From Bacillota bacterium (GTDB lineage Bacteria > Bacillota > UBA5301): a stretch of 42,640 nt of DNA. Where the stretch lies: NCBI GenBank assembly GCA_017656135.1, contig JACDOJ010000012.1, positions 1-42,640 of the forward strand. The letters are read 5' to 3'. Below, in pieces: positions 1-7,502 of the stretch. Numbering within the stretch: position 1 is the stretch's first letter; each line of letters starts with the position of its first letter. A program made the position numbers and the translations under genes. The notes under the pieces are model-generated. The model did not search any database and was not told the origin of the DNA. It saw nothing but the letters and a program-made list of their open reading frames with translations.

Positions 1-163
1 CGGCCACCGGGACCCAGTGATGCTTGAGAAGAGAGCCGTTTAATTCGATCCACCGATAGCCCAAGGTCTTTTGGCCCCGAAGGCCAAAGGAGAGGGGACC
101 GGTGGTGATGACCGGAACACCGTAGGTATTGATTTCACTGGCCGCAGCTCTGAGGGGAAGCAC
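1..163 (-). CDS. Unidentified partial ORF cut by left window edge
   Basis: A frame on the minus strand is open from a stop codon at 215-217 to the left edge of the window. The only plausible in-frame start is a GTG at 161-163, and it has no convincing ribosome binding site, so this may equally be a degenerate fragment. The readable part is about 54 codons from the GTG and is moderately hydrophilic, with the stretches SEINTYGVPVITTGPLSFG and GYRWIELNGS. I do not recognise a family. It would be transcribed away from the cytochrome gene at 406. Confidence 0.35.
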   Translation of the reverse strand, partial: MLPLRAAASEINTYGVPVITTGPLSFGLRGQKTLGYRWIELNGSLLKHHWVPVA

Positions 164-405
164 CCTCTTGCCTACTCTTTCCCTGCCACTTTCTACAAAA
201 TCTCCGCCAACAGTTTATTAGATAGACCAAACAAAGACACTCCTTGCTAACAAAAAAGTTCGAAATATAGCAGGATTTTGCCACTATGACCAAGAACCTT
301 CTATCGAGCCCCCTTATGGGGGGGGTATTAAGTACTAATTATAGTTTTGTTATAGTTTTGCTGCCCGTTTCCAATAACCACTAATCTTTTCGGAGGTGCA
401 CGAAA
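164..405. other. Intergenic region upstream of the split-Soret cytochrome gene
   Basis: This stretch holds no convincing gene. It contains a C5-TTAT-G5-type hairpin near 310-325, an 11-bp tandem direct repeat at 339-360, and a strong ribosome binding site (GGAGGTG, 392-398) for the gene at 406. Base composition shifts to AT-rich after 325, as expected of a promoter. No clear -35/-10 pair with good spacing was found; each copy of the direct repeat contains a TATAGT that could act as a -10. Confidence 0.5.
339..360 (+). repeat. 11-bp tandem direct repeat in promoter region
   Basis: The 11-mer TTATAGTTTTG occurs twice back to back, at 339-349 and 350-360, ending 45 bases before the cytochrome start codon. 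The spacing of 11 bases is close to one helical turn, so a regulator could bind both copies on one face. Each copy also offers a TATAGT -10 candidate. The function is inferred from position only. Confidence 0.6.
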
Positions 406-1197
406 ATGAAGGAAGAGAAAATGGAGAAAATGAGCAGGAGAGAATTCTTAGTCGGTACCGGTGGATTTGCAGCCGGTGCTGCCGTAGGCGCAGTTTTAGG
501 CGGAGGCGTATTCAACCTACTTCCAGCCGCGGCTGCCGAAGCTACTTATCCGTATCCGTATGTGAAGCTGGACCCGGAAAAAGTGCGGAAATACGGCTAT
601 GAACTGTATTACCAGGGTGGCTGCATGTACGGTGCTGCTAGCGCAATCATCAAGGCTCTGGCTGAGGAAGTCGGCGCCCCGTTCAGCTCTTTCCCCGTTG
701 ACATGTTCAAGTACGGTGCCGGCGGAGTAGCCGGTTGGGGGACCATCTGCGGCACTGTCAACGGCGCTGCTGCCGTCATCAACCTCGTAGCACCCAAGCC
801 CGAGGCATTCCCGATGATCAGCGAACTTTTGGGCTGGTACTCAGAGACTCCCTTGCCCAGCAAGAAACTGGACGCCATTGCCAAATTCCAGGATCAGGCT
901 CAGAGCGTTGCCACAACTCCCCTCTGCCACTCTTCCGTCTCTAACTGGTGCGAAGCCAGCGGCCAAAAAGAGAGTTCTCCGCAGCGCTTGGACCGGTGCG
1001 CCAAGTTGACCGGTGACGTCGCCGCCAAGGCTGTTGAGCTCCTGAACGCCTGGAAAGACGGCAAATTCGCACCTGTTTACAAAGTGCCCGCAGAGACCGC
1101 CAAGTGTATGGGCTGCCACGTCGGCAAAGACAGCATGCTCAACAACTCCTTCGGCAAAATGAACTGCACCAGCTGTCACGACGACCACACCAAGTAA
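406..1197 (+). CDS. Tat-exported split-Soret-type dihaem cytochrome c
   Basis: The 263-residue protein starts with a twin-arginine signal (SRREFLVG, residues 10-17) followed by an Ala/Gly-rich hydrophobic stretch to about residue 45. The mature part begins with a GGCMYGA and KYGAGGVAGWGTICG region of the C_GCAxxG_C_C type (residues 71-116). It ends with two CxxCH haem motifs, CMGCH at 234-238 and CTSCH at 254-258. This arrangement and length match split-Soret cytochrome c of Desulfovibrio, a dihaem protein of the exported electron-transfer pool. Additional cysteines at 174, 182 and 198 could bind a metal cluster, which is inference. The ATG at 406 has GGAGGTG 7 bases upstream. The gene is monocistronic, with a strong terminator after it. 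No cytochrome maturation genes are in the window. Confidence 0.85.
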   Translation: MKEEKMEKMSRREFLVGTGGFAAGAAVGAVLGGGVFNLLPAAAAEATYPYPYVKLDPEKVRKYGYELYYQGGCMYGAASAIIKALAEEVGAPFSSFPVDMFKYGAGGVAGWGTICGTVNGAAAVINLVAPKPEAFPMISELLGWYSETPLPSKKLDAIAKFQDQAQSVATTPLCHSSVSNWCEASGQKESSPQRLDRCAKLTGDVAAKAVELLNAWKDGKFAPVYKVPAETAKCMGCHVGKDSMLNNSFGKMNCTSCHDDHTK

Positions 1198-1219
1198 AGA
1201 ATCTACAAGCCGAGACTAT

Positions 1220-1256
1220 AACCCCCGGATCACGACGACTCCGGGGGTTTCTTTTT
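1220..1256 (+). terminator. Rho-independent terminator after split-Soret cytochrome gene
   Basis: A 10-bp perfect stem (AACCCCCGGA at 1220-1229 with TCCGGGGGTT at 1240-1249) has a 10-base loop and is followed by a T-rich run. It lies 22 bases after the stop codon and isolates the cytochrome gene from the next one. Confidence 0.9.
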
Positions 1257-1337
1257 GGGTAGAGTTGACCTTCTTCTCAGCCCGTCCCCGCAATATAAAT
1301 AAGTGAGAATGATTAGGGCCTTTAGGAGGGGACGACT

Positions 1338-3050
1338 GTGGATAGATGGTTGAAATATGGTGGGGCCGTGGTAATCCTGGGAATCATGACCCTTTTAGCC
1401 TCTTCTTGGAACGGTATCATCCTCGCTTCCTTAGAGCGGTACCAGACCCCATTCTCGCTCTCATCTTACATGGTCACAGCCAGAGAGACAGTGGGAGAGC
1501 CCCAAACCGAGCGCATAATTTGGGTCATCGCTGACGGACTCTCCCCTGAAGCCGTCGGAAAGCTGCCGTTTTTAAGCGCATTATCCAAAGAAGGAGCCTA
1601 CCGGGAGCTTACCACCGGCCAACCGGGCTTTTGCAAGCCGAGTTACGCCACCATTTCCTCAGGAGCCTGGCCGGAGGTCCACGGCGTCTTGTTCGATGGC
1701 TATCAGGGAGCCATGGCCGTCGACAACCTTTTCCTACGTTTGAAAGAAGCAGGACTCAAGACCGATGCAGTGGCCCACCGGTGGTGGCGGGAACTGAACG
1801 GCAACTACTTCAGCGACAAATCCCTGTTCTACACCGCCCACGAATCCAGCAACAGCCTGATGGACCAGCGGGTTTACCGCCAGGCCTTGGACTTTGTGCA
1901 AAACTCCGACTCCCACCTGCTTTTGGTTCATTTCCCCAAGCAGTCCACAGTAAATAACCTTGACAAGTTCATCTCCGGGCTGGCTGCGGATATTGATTTT
2001 CAGCAGGAAACTCTCTTCATCACCTCAAGCAGCAGCCCAACTGGTACGGTTCCACTGATTGCTGCAGGCAAAGGGATTTCTCCCGGTCACTATGATCCTG
2101 CAAACCAGATCGACCTCGCCACAACCATCGCCGGCCTGTCGGGCATCACCGGGCCCACGGAGGCCCAAGGAAGGATTCTCTGGGAGATGCTGACGGTTCC
2201 GGCACAGTACCGTTCTAGATTAGAGCGGGCCAGAACCCAAGTTTTTGCCGAGTTTGCCTCGGCCTACGTGACGAAGTTGGGGTATTCCGGACTGACCCGA
2301 AAGAACCTTTCAGAAGCCGCCTTAATCCTCGATGAGTCAGAGCGGCTGCACCGCACCGCCATCTATGAAGGGGCGTTCCAGGCGGCCCAAGATGCCCACA
2401 GGATTCTTAGCGCAGCCTTAGCCCAAGTCAGAGAGGACAAAATCTGGCGGGGACGCTGGGGGCGGCTGCCGGTGGTCATTCTATTGGTCGCCCTTATCGC
2501 TTGGGCCCAGAGCAAACCGGCCTTCCGCCACCGGCTGATTCTCTTTGCCGCCGGTCTCCTCTATCTTCTCTGGTACCAGCTCTTCTTCAGCGGAGTCTTC
2601 CAAAACGCCTTTGGTCCGGAGCTCCTAGCGAACCTCTCTGAAAGCGGTTTCTTCAGGGTGTTTGCAGTCCCAGCCTACCTCGGAGTGGTCCTGACCCTGC
2701 TCCTTACCGGCCTCTTACGCCGCCTTTGCCAAGCCTTTCCGCCCTTGGCCCGGCCGGAAGAAGGCTACTGGGAAGCCTTCTCCGACTATTTGGCCGCGAT
2801 TATGGGAATTCATCTCTGGCTGACCCTGCTGGCCGCCCTCGGTTTCTTAGTGCACGACACCGTTGTCAGCTGGTACGTGCCTGATCTCAAGTGGATCACC
2901 ATTACCTTGGCGGTCTTGCAGCAGATCATCTACCTAGCCCCGGTTATCCTGGTGGCCCCCGCTCTACCTTTCGGGGAGAACTATCTTTTCAATTTAGTTG
3001 TCAAGTCAAAGACAAAGCAGGATATGCCTGAAACTGGATATAATAGATAA
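1338..3050 (+). CDS. Membrane protein with degenerate alkaline-phosphatase-superfamily domain
   Basis: The 570-residue protein has one N-terminal membrane segment (about residues 8-30), then a domain of the type I phosphodiesterase/alkaline-phosphatase fold (about 58-285), then at least five C-terminal membrane segments (about 375-555). The start of the fold is well kept: VIADGL with Asp66, the metal ligand position, and KPSYATISSG, with Ser102 or Thr105 at the nucleophile position. The later Asp-His-Gly metal motif before the VPLI strand is replaced by a run of serines (residues 230-233), and the mid-domain Asp/His pair is not evident. The domain is therefore probably altered or inactive as a phosphatase. 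GTG start at 1338 with AGGAGGGG just upstream. Only 37 bases separate it from the next gene, suggesting an operon. The substrate is unknown. Confidence 0.7.
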   Translation: MDRWLKYGGAVVILGIMTLLASSWNGIILASLERYQTPFSLSSYMVTARETVGEPQTERIIWVIADGLSPEAVGKLPFLSALSKEGAYRELTTGQPGFCKPSYATISSGAWPEVHGVLFDGYQGAMAVDNLFLRLKEAGLKTDAVAHRWWRELNGNYFSDKSLFYTAHESSNSLMDQRVYRQALDFVQNSDSHLLLVHFPKQSTVNNLDKFISGLAADIDFQQETLFITSSSSPTGTVPLIAAGKGISPGHYDPANQIDLATTIAGLSGITGPTEAQGRILWEMLTVPAQYRSRLERARTQVFAEFASAYVTKLGYSGLTRKNLSEAALILDESERLHRTAIYEGAFQAAQDAHRILSAALAQVREDKIWRGRWGRLPVVILLVALIAWAQSKPAFRHRLILFAAGLLYLLWYQLFFSGVFQNAFGPELLANLSESGFFRVFAVPAYLGVVLTLLLTGLLRRLCQAFPPLARPEEGYWEAFSDYLAAIMGIHLWLTLLAALGFLVHDTVVSWYVPDLKWITITLAVLQQIIYLAPVILVAPALPFGENYLFNLVVKSKTKQDMPETGYNR

Positions 3051-3087
3051 ATATTGGCAAATCATTCAAGTGAAATGAGGTCTAGAG

Positions 3088-4374
3088 ATGGTACTTTTCG
3101 AAACTGGCACGGTCCGGATAAAATACGGCGCTGATTTTCAGTATTTGGACTTAGAGACTGTGAAACTCAAATCCATAATCGCTGCCAGCGGTGTCAACAC
3201 CATCTCTGATATTGCGGCCTCGGTGCGAAGCGCCCTGGATAAACCGGTTGATAGCAGTGCGCCTCTCTCCAGTCGGGTCAAAGCCGGAGAAAGCGTTCTT
3301 CTGGTAGTTAACGATTATACCCAACGCTGGTTTCGTCCCCACCTTTTCCTCCCGCACTTAGTTGATTACCTGAACGAGTGCGGGATTCCTGATGAGAAGA
3401 TCGCCATACTCATCAGCAACGGTTCCTTCCGTCCCAGACCGGACCAGCACCGTTGTATCGTAGGCGATGAAGTACAGGAACGTATCAGAATCTACGACCA
3501 CGATAGCCAAAAAGATGAACCCCTCTACCTTGGCACTACCACCCAGGGAGTCCCGGTGTACATAAATAGCCTAGTGAAATCCTTTGACCACCTCATTTTG
3601 ACCAATGGGATCAGTTACGACCTCTTGGCAGGCTTCAGCGGCGGAAGAACCAGCGTCTGCCCTGGTATCTGTGGGGCTGAAACCATCAAGGCCAACCACA
3701 ACTTAGCCACGTTAAGCAGTTCCGGCTTTGAGATCGGACCGGGACTCTTGTCGGCAAACCCGCTCCACCAGGACATGATGGAAATCTGTGCCATGGCCCA
3801 CCCAATCTTCAATTTCAGCGTCATCTGTAATGAGACCGGCAAGCACGTCGCCTATTTCGCCGGTGACTGGGATACCTCCTGGGAGATCGGCTGTTACGCC
3901 CTGCAGCAAATCTACGCGGTCCCGGTCCCTGACCCGGTGGACGTAGTCATTGCCTCTGTGGGAGGCTATCCCAAGGATCAAACCTTCTACGGTTCCGTCA
4001 AGGGGCTGTACCAGTGCACCGGGGCAGTAAAACCAGGGGGAACCATCATCTACCTAGCTGAATGTAGCGAAGGACACGGCAATTCTACTTTTTTTGAATC
4101 CATGCAGTTGGGGAGCTCCCAATCCATCGAACTCTCCTTGGCCTCTGAATTCAGCGTGGCTAAGCAAGTAGCTTTCCTCCACTCGCAGGTTGTGGAAAGC
4201 TACAATGTGATTTTAGTCAGCTCTTTAAGTGAATCTGAGTGCCTGCAGCTGGGCATGAAGCCTGCCTACTCCTTGGCGGATGCCATCAGCCAGCTGCGCT
4301 CCGAGCTGAAAACAAAGCCTGAGATAGCAGTGCTACCCCAGGCTGATTTAACTTTACCGATCCCTCTTAAGTAA
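3088..4374 (+). CDS. Divergent LarA-like (DUF2088) protein
   Basis: The 428-residue protein matches the nickel-dependent lactate racemase LarA family in length and in its central AGFSGGR...PGICGAETI...NH region (residues 181-204). In LarA a lysine in the SGGxK motif covalently holds the nickel-pincer cofactor, and histidines and an Asp/Arg pair line the active site. Here the lysine position is Thr188, the GTHR histidine is Phe114, the histidine three residues before AGF is Asp178, and the DxTR arginine is Gln79. Only the NH histidine (204) is plainly kept. Racemase activity is therefore doubtful; a different reaction or a non-enzymatic role is possible. It follows the phosphatase-like gene closely. 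No larBCE cofactor genes are in the window. The RBS is weak. The gene converges on the RND pump gene with 8 bases between the two stop codons. Confidence 0.75.
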   Translation: MVLFETGTVRIKYGADFQYLDLETVKLKSIIAASGVNTISDIAASVRSALDKPVDSSAPLSSRVKAGESVLLVVNDYTQRWFRPHLFLPHLVDYLNECGIPDEKIAILISNGSFRPRPDQHRCIVGDEVQERIRIYDHDSQKDEPLYLGTTTQGVPVYINSLVKSFDHLILTNGISYDLLAGFSGGRTSVCPGICGAETIKANHNLATLSSSGFEIGPGLLSANPLHQDMMEICAMAHPIFNFSVICNETGKHVAYFAGDWDTSWEIGCYALQQIYAVPVPDPVDVVIASVGGYPKDQTFYGSVKGLYQCTGAVKPGGTIIYLAECSEGHGNSTFFESMQLGSSQSIELSLASEFSVAKQVAFLHSQVVESYNVILVSSLSESECLQLGMKPAYSLADAISQLRSELKTKPEIAVLPQADLTLPIPLK

Positions 4375-4382
4375 GCTTTACA

Positions 4383-7300
4383 TCAGGCTTGGCTGCCGAC
4401 AGCCGGTTGGTTCTTTCTCTGAAACAGCCGGCGTATTTTTTGCCCCAAACTGTCCAGGGAGGCATATATGACCGGTACTACCACTAGGGTTAAGAAGGTG
4501 GCCACTGTCAGCCCGCCAATAACCACCACGGCTAAGGGAGAGCGCAGTTCTGCACCTTCGCCAAAGCCTAAGCTCATCGGTAAAAGAGCCAGAATTGTGG
4601 TCAGAGCCGTCATAAAGATTGGCCGCAAGCGCACGGGCCCGGCTTTCTTCAAGGCTTCCACAGCAGAGAGACCTTTCCGCCTCAGTTGGTTGGTGTAATC
4701 CACCAGGACGATGGAGTTGTTAACCACAATTCCGGCAAGCATGATGATCCCAATAATCGACACTGTCGAGAAAAGCTTGCCGCTGAGGAACAATCCCCAC
4801 ACCACCCCGATGAACGCCAAAGGCACAGCCATCATAATCGTAAATGGATGGACCAGTGATTCAAACTGAGCCGCCAGGATCATGTAGACAAAAACAATGG
4901 CCAGAACCAGTGCCAAGAAAAGGTCCTGGAAGGAATTGGCCATCTCCTTAGACTGACCACCCATGGAGTAGGAATACTGCGGTGGCAGGGGATAGCGGTC
5001 TAACCGTTTCTTGATTTCCTGAGTTACAGTCCGCAGGTCGGCACCGATAATATCGGCTGAGATCTCGACGACCCTCTCCTGATTTTCCCGGGTGATGAAG
5101 TTAGGGCCTTCTTCCAGTACCAGCTGTGCCACTTCCTTCAGGGGGACACGTACCCCAGTGGGAGAGGTTATCATCAATTGACCCAACCGGTCAACCGAAG
5201 CGGTACCATCTCTGGCCAGCTGCACTATCACATCATACTCCCGGCCGTCAACCTTGTACCTAGTAGCGGTAGTCCCTTCAACAGCGGTGCGAACTTGGGA
5301 AGCTATAGTATAGGCATTTAATCCTAAAGCGGCTGCCCGATCTCGATCTATGTGCACCTGCAGTTCGGGACGGCCTGAATCCAGGCTCGATTCCACCTCC
5401 CGGGTCCCTTCGACTCCTTTAACAATTTCCACAACATCATCAGAAATCTGATACAAGGTTTCTAGGTCCGGGCCTTTGATCTTTACGGAAACGGGTTTAC
5501 CCCCTTCTCCCATCATCGACGTCATCGTCAGGGCATTTACACTAATCTCGGCCCCGGGAATCTTACTGACCCTCTGGCGGATCCACTCCGCAATTTCCAC
5601 ATCAGATCTCTGCCGCTTATCTTTATCTGATAAGCTAATTAAGTAGGAAGCACGGTCACTGCTGTTTCCAGAAGTAAGCCCAAAGTTGTCTTGGGCACCC
5701 ACAGTTGCAAACACCGATTCAATCTCGGGAACTTGTGCCAGAATCGAATCTATTGTTCCGGCGACCTCCTCAGTCTTCTCCAAGACAGTGCCTTTCGGCA
5801 TTTTAACGTTTACCTGTATCATGCTGAAATCAGCTTTCGGCATGAACTCAGCCCCGATCTTGGGAACCAGAGCCATACTTCCTACAAACATCAGCGTCAC
5901 CAGAACAATGGTTGTTCTTCTATGAAGTAAACACCATTCCAGGAGACAGGTGTACCAGTACTTAACACCTTTTTTCTCTGTTTCAGCGGATTCGGCTCCC
6001 TCACTAACATCTCTCTTTGGTTCCCCTTTGTGCAGGGTCAAAAATTTGGAAGATAACATCGGAACAAGAGTCAGAGCTACAAACAGCGACGCCAGCAGCG
6101 AGAAGGTAACGGTAAGAGCCATTTCCTTGAAGAGCTGGGAGGTAAGCCCGCTAGTAAAGACGATGGGTAGAAAGACAACGACCGTAGTGAGGGTTGAAGC
6201 CACGATGGCCATCCCCACTTCACTGCTCCCTTCTTTGGCAGCCTCCAGCATAGAGTAGCCCTGTTGCCGGTAACGGTAAATGTTCTCTAAAACCACGATA
6301 GAGTTATCCACCAGCATACCGACACCTAAAGCCAAACCGCCAAGAGTCATCATATTTAAGTCCAAGCCGGCGAAATATACCAAAACAAACGTGGTAATAA
6401 CCGAAATCGGAATGGCAATGCCAACTATGAGTGTGCTGGTAACGTTCCGCAAAAACAGGAGCAGAATTAACAAAGCTAGTAACCCACCGTAAATTGCGCT
6501 GTCTTTCAAACTGTCGATAGACTGTTGAATGAATTTAGCATCATTTGAGACAACCTCAAAAGAGATAGCACCAGGCAGGTCTTTTCGAATCTTGGCTATC
6601 TCTTTAAGGACGGCTTTGGATACTTCTACCGTATTGGCATCGGTTTCTTTATTAATTGATAGGCGAACCGCCGTCTTGCCGTCTAAGTAAACGTACCCGT
6701 CATCGTCATCAAAAGTATCTGATACCTGGGCAACCTCTTTCAGTTTAACCACTGCGCCCGAGGGGGAGAGAATATTCAAATTCGCAATCTGGTTAACATC
6801 GGTAAACTCGCCGGTCGTTCTGACCTGTAATTTTAGGTTGCCGGAACGCACCTCTCCTCCTGGCAGATTCAGATTTTCTGCCTGCAAGGTTTGGACTATC
6901 GACTGCAGGCTAAGTCCATAAGCGTTGAGTTTCTCTTGGTCCACATCGACCTCAATGATTCGGGTCTGCCCCCCCGAAACGCTGACTGAAGCTACTCCCT
7001 CAACCCGTTCTATCCGAGGCTTGATTTCATCCTCCGCCACCCTTTTCAGCTCGGCCAGGTCATCGATACCACTGACCGCCAGATACATCATAGGTTGCAA
7101 AGAGGGGTCAAACTTTACCACCATAGGTTTTTCGGCATCTTCCGGAAGAAAAGATTCGACCATATCAATTTTCTCCCGAATATCCAAGAGGGCAAAGTCC
7201 ATGTCGGTGCCCCAATCAAACTCAACAACCACTACTGACTGTCCGGCAGAACTGGTCGAGGAAAGGTTCTTAACATTTGCCACTGTGCCTAAGACATCCT

Positions 7301-7502
7301 CGATCGGCCGGGTAATCATGTTCTCAATCTCCTGAGGGCCGGCTCCTTCATAAGAAGTAATAACCGCAGCCACCGGAAAAGTCATTTTGGGAAAAAGATC
7401 GATATTTAACCGGCTAATAGAAACTGTGCCCAGAACCAAAATTAAGAGAAAGATCATTAAGGTCGCAACCGGCCGCTTGATAGAAAGCTCAGATATCTTC
7501 AT
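4383..7502 (-). CDS. RND-family efflux transporter, inner-membrane pump
   Basis: The 1039-residue protein has the classic RND layout: an N-terminal membrane segment (about 11-31), a large extracytoplasmic domain, membrane segments 2-6 (about 330-490), a second N-terminal-like helix, a second large domain, and the last membrane block (about 855-1010). The fourth membrane segment carries GMLVDNSIVVLEN, where AcrB has two adjacent aspartates, and the tenth carries AGIVVNNSIVLVDY, where AcrB has its lysine. This Asp-Asn and Asn pattern is like SwrC/YerP-type pumps of Bacillota. It likely exports lipophilic compounds using the proton gradient. The ATG at 7502 directly follows the TAG of the fusion-protein gene, with GAGGTGAG overlapping that stop, so the two are translationally coupled. 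It is the last gene of the TetR-TolC-MFP-RND operon. Confidence 0.93.
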   Translation of the reverse strand: MKISELSIKRPVATLMIFLLILVLGTVSISRLNIDLFPKMTFPVAAVITSYEGAGPQEIENMITRPIEDVLGTVANVKNLSSTSSAGQSVVVVEFDWGTDMDFALLDIREKIDMVESFLPEDAEKPMVVKFDPSLQPMMYLAVSGIDDLAELKRVAEDEIKPRIERVEGVASVSVSGGQTRIIEVDVDQEKLNAYGLSLQSIVQTLQAENLNLPGGEVRSGNLKLQVRTTGEFTDVNQIANLNILSPSGAVVKLKEVAQVSDTFDDDDGYVYLDGKTAVRLSINKETDANTVEVSKAVLKEIAKIRKDLPGAISFEVVSNDAKFIQQSIDSLKDSAIYGGLLALLILLLFLRNVTSTLIVGIAIPISVITTFVLVYFAGLDLNMMTLGGLALGVGMLVDNSIVVLENIYRYRQQGYSMLEAAKEGSSEVGMAIVASTLTTVVVFLPIVFTSGLTSQLFKEMALTVTFSLLASLFVALTLVPMLSSKFLTLHKGEPKRDVSEGAESAETEKKGVKYWYTCLLEWCLLHRRTTIVLVTLMFVGSMALVPKIGAEFMPKADFSMIQVNVKMPKGTVLEKTEEVAGTIDSILAQVPEIESVFATVGAQDNFGLTSGNSSDRASYLISLSDKDKRQRSDVEIAEWIRQRVSKIPGAEISVNALTMTSMMGEGGKPVSVKIKGPDLETLYQISDDVVEIVKGVEGTREVESSLDSGRPELQVHIDRDRAAALGLNAYTIASQVRTAVEGTTATRYKVDGREYDVIVQLARDGTASVDRLGQLMITSPTGVRVPLKEVAQLVLEEGPNFITRENQERVVEISADIIGADLRTVTQEIKKRLDRYPLPPQYSYSMGGQSKEMANSFQDLFLALVLAIVFVYMILAAQFESLVHPFTIMMAVPLAFIGVVWGLFLSGKLFSTVSIIGIIMLAGIVVNNSIVLVDYTNQLRRKGLSAVEALKKAGPVRLRPIFMTALTTILALLPMSLGFGEGAELRSPLAVVVIGGLTVATFLTLVVVPVIYASLDSLGQKIRRLFQRKNQPAVGSQA

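Noticed and set aside
305-330. C5-G8 hairpin near 310-325 as a terminator
   Set aside because: No T-run on either side fits a gene end; the left ORF reads away from it.
1264-1337. TTGACC/TATAAA promoter before the phosphatase-like gene
   Set aside because: The spacing between the elements is about 23 bases, too long for a sigma-A promoter.
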